64,000 bases of DNA from Circinella minor (taxonomy: Eukaryota > Mucoromycota > Mucoromycetes > Mucorales > Lichtheimiaceae). Below, piece by piece: positions 62,578 to 64,000 of the stretch. Within the stretch, counting starts at the first letter, position 1; each line of letters opens with the position of its first letter. The notes under the pieces are model-generated. The model saw only the letters and a program-made list of their open reading frames with translations, was not told where the DNA came from and ran no database searches. Made by a program: the position numbers and the translations under genes. The DNA lies in contig JAEPRB010000036.1 in assembly GCA_016758965.1 (NCBI GenBank), forward strand, positions 124,001 to 188,000, given 5' to 3'.

Positions 62578-62787
62578 ATGGAGTCGTGTAAGTATGTTAT
62601 ATTCATAATTATATTATTTCCCTGCTACCTTACTTTAGACAACATGATACTTTTTTTTTTTACTAATAATGACATGTGTTTCTTCATTATGATTGTAGTT
62701 CCAAGACAGCTGACACTAATTTCAAGATCCCCTGAGTCCAAAGTTTCTGGCTGGTTCATTGTGGATACTCAAACCTTATGGTGTTGA
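62578..62787 (+). other. Possible two-exon mini gene or truncated gene start
   Basis: ATG GAG TCG T at 62578-62587 is followed by a consensus donor (GTAAGT). A consensus acceptor ends at 62699, and joining in phase at 62700 gives a 32-residue product beginning MESFPRQLTLISRSPESKVS and ending at TGA 62785-62787. A CA-rich leader precedes the ATG. I do not recognise the peptide. It may be a decayed gene 5' end or chance. Confidence 0.25.
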
Positions 62788-63190
62788 TGTAACGTTTTCC
62801 CCATTTTGTAAAAAAAAGCTGTGCAACACCATTGTATGACAGAGACCATCCATAAGGAACCATATAATTTTTTTTTTCAAATTCAAGTTGGTGTGCCCGA
62901 GAGGTAAGAGGCGTTGACCTGTTTTACTTGGTATCAAATAAGCATTACATCTTTGTAACTTTTATACATTTATCATCAAATGAATGTGTACGAAAGCAAT
63001 GGTTCTCAGTGAATTTTATCTTCTTTGTCAAAATATTAATCTGGCGAGTTCCTTTCAATTTTCTTATAATAAGTTAATATACAGTTGGGATACTGTAATT
63101 GTGAATTGAAATTTTTCACGACTACTACTAATAGTAGTATTGTTGTTATTACAATTATATTGACAACACTTCATTTATTAGCTTGCTACG

Positions 63191-63483
63191 TACTGGATTT
63201 TTAGACTGCTTTTGCGCATTTGGAATTTTATTTTTGCGTACTCCCATTCAATTTTTTGCGCACACTAATTTTATTTTTGCGCATATAAAAAATTATTTCG
63301 AAAATGGGTAATGATAATGCTCTTAAATATATTTGATAACGGCATTGAATATTAATATTATTAAGAAATACGTAACTATGTATTACGTACAATATATTCT
63401 CTGAAATAGGTGGACATTGTAAGAAGCTTATTTGTAAAAGATAATAATAATTATAATGTGCAAAACAGTCTAAAAATCCAGTA
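63191..63483. mobile_element. MITE with ~28-bp terminal inverted repeats and TA flanks
   Basis: The left end GTACTGGATTTTTAGACTG (from 63190) is repeated inverted at 63466-63484, and the match continues inward as TTTTGCGCATT versus TTTTGCACATT. TA dinucleotides flank both ends (63191-63192, 63482-63483), as expected for Tc1/mariner-type insertion. The left half holds four repeats of a TTTTTGCGCA-like word. There is no coding capacity, so it must depend on a transposase elsewhere. Confidence 0.7.
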
Positions 63484-63626
63484 CCATTTTTTCGTTCTTT
63501 TTCTTATAATATAGCATTATAATTGGATCAGTTAGATTAGAAATTTTTGACTTGTAAGCTAAATTGAAAACAAATACCGTTACAGTAGTACTTCCTTAAA
63601 GGATTCTTCCGATAATTTATTGATAT

Positions 63627-63776
63627 ACAGTCAAGCCCCATTTTTACGTCTCCCATTTTTGCAACTCTCTTAGTTATACACCCTTGGTTTTTCGGAAAGT
63701 TGAAAATGCTTAATGGGATCACAACTTCCAACTTGCATCGAGGTTTTTGGGAGAGTTGTGATTATCGGGAGTAAAG
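63627..63776. mobile_element. Degenerate pogo/Tc1-like inverted-repeat element
   Basis: CAGTCAAGCCCC after a TA at 63625-63626 resembles the termini of pogo-type elements. The inner word CTCCCATTTTTGCAACTCTC (from 63651) has a decayed inverted partner near 63745-63772 (complement CTCCCGATAATCACAACTCT). The right terminus is poorly preserved. Non-coding. Confidence 0.4.
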
Positions 63777-63784
63777 TATACTAT

Positions 63785-64000
63785 AACTTAGTAATTGTCC
63801 GTGTATAGTATTCTTATGAACCATTATACAAATACGTAGGAAATACCAAAATGTCACCAAAGCATAATTGATCAGATGTTGTATTTAAATATTTATATTG
63901 TCCCTCTGCAAAAAAAAAAAAAAAAAAATCATGAAAACACGGGGATTGATTTATATATTGATTTTATAAAAATAGATAATATAGTATCCATTCGGAACTT
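63785..64000. other. Terminal intergenic stretch
   Basis: AT-rich window end with a 19-bp A run at 63910-63928. Nothing else visible. Confidence 0.5.

Noticed and set aside
62886..62960. tRNA-like start GTGCCCGAGAGGTAAGAGGCG
   Set aside because: It resembles the D-arm of tRNA-Leu/Ser, but no B box (GGTTCGANTCC), T-arm or acceptor 3' strand follows at a workable distance.
1..64000. CRISPR arrays, prophage, bacterial operons or a biosynthetic gene cluster
   Set aside because: None seen; all genes are intron-bearing and eukaryotic, and the siderophore synthetase has no pathway neighbours.

Overview
The window is nuclear DNA of an early-diverging filamentous fungus, most likely Mucoromycota (Mucorales-like). 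Three things point there. All recognisable genes are eukaryotic, with many short AT-rich GT-AG introns. The gene set mixes yeast-type genes (HIS7, ATP1, WRS1, UTP23, a POT peptide transporter) with genes missing from budding yeasts (FHIP, a DDX59-type helicase, CstF-50). It also carries an IucA/IucC-type siderophore synthetase, the family that makes rhizoferrin in Rhizopus, and a decayed MULE transposase. The species cannot be named from the sequence alone.

Layout. 1-804: 3' end of an Fpk1/nrc-2-type AGC kinase (+). 1974-4088: ATP1, F1-ATPase alpha (-). 6132-7312: UTP23 (+). 7636-10600: CBS/PB1 membrane protein like S. pombe Mug70 (-). 11042-12874: cytosolic tryptophanyl-tRNA synthetase (-), divergent across 264 bp from a mitochondrial EF-P-like gene 13139-14055 (+). 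15302-16694: mitochondrial carrier of the NAD/folate/pyrimidine group (+). 18722-20657: MATE exporter (+). 20658-25596: gene-poor stretch with decayed transposons. 25597-28783: FHIP-family protein (+). 29025-34000: AP-3 delta adaptin (-). 35690-37826: POT peptide transporter (-). 37827-41764: empty AT-rich stretch. 41765-43746: DDX59-like helicase (+). 43910-45833: Csm1/Pcs1 monopolin subunit (-). 45834-50180: empty stretch with one strong hairpin. 50181-52492: rhizoferrin-synthetase-like NIS enzyme (-). 54591-56367: HIS7 (+). 56763-60005: Num1/Mcp5-type cortical anchor (+). 60071-61910: CstF-50 (-). 61911-64000: non-coding, with two inverted-repeat elements.

Sixteen of the seventeen genes were assembled exon by exon with reading phase kept across every junction; the AGC kinase is cut by the window edge. 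Some genes share a theme. AP-3 delta and FHIP both act in membrane traffic, and FHIP and the Num1/Mcp5 protein both link to dynein. ATP1, the EF-P-like protein and the carrier are mitochondrial. There is no operon logic and no clear metabolic cluster. The siderophore synthetase stands alone, but a perfect ATCWGATAA iron-GATA motif lies about 190 bp upstream of its start.

I did not find an obviously new multi-gene system. The best leads are the siderophore gene with its candidate iron site, a DDX59-like helicase with eroded catalytic motifs, a cluster of dynein-light-chain-like motifs in the cortical anchor, and several short non-autonomous inverted-repeat elements.
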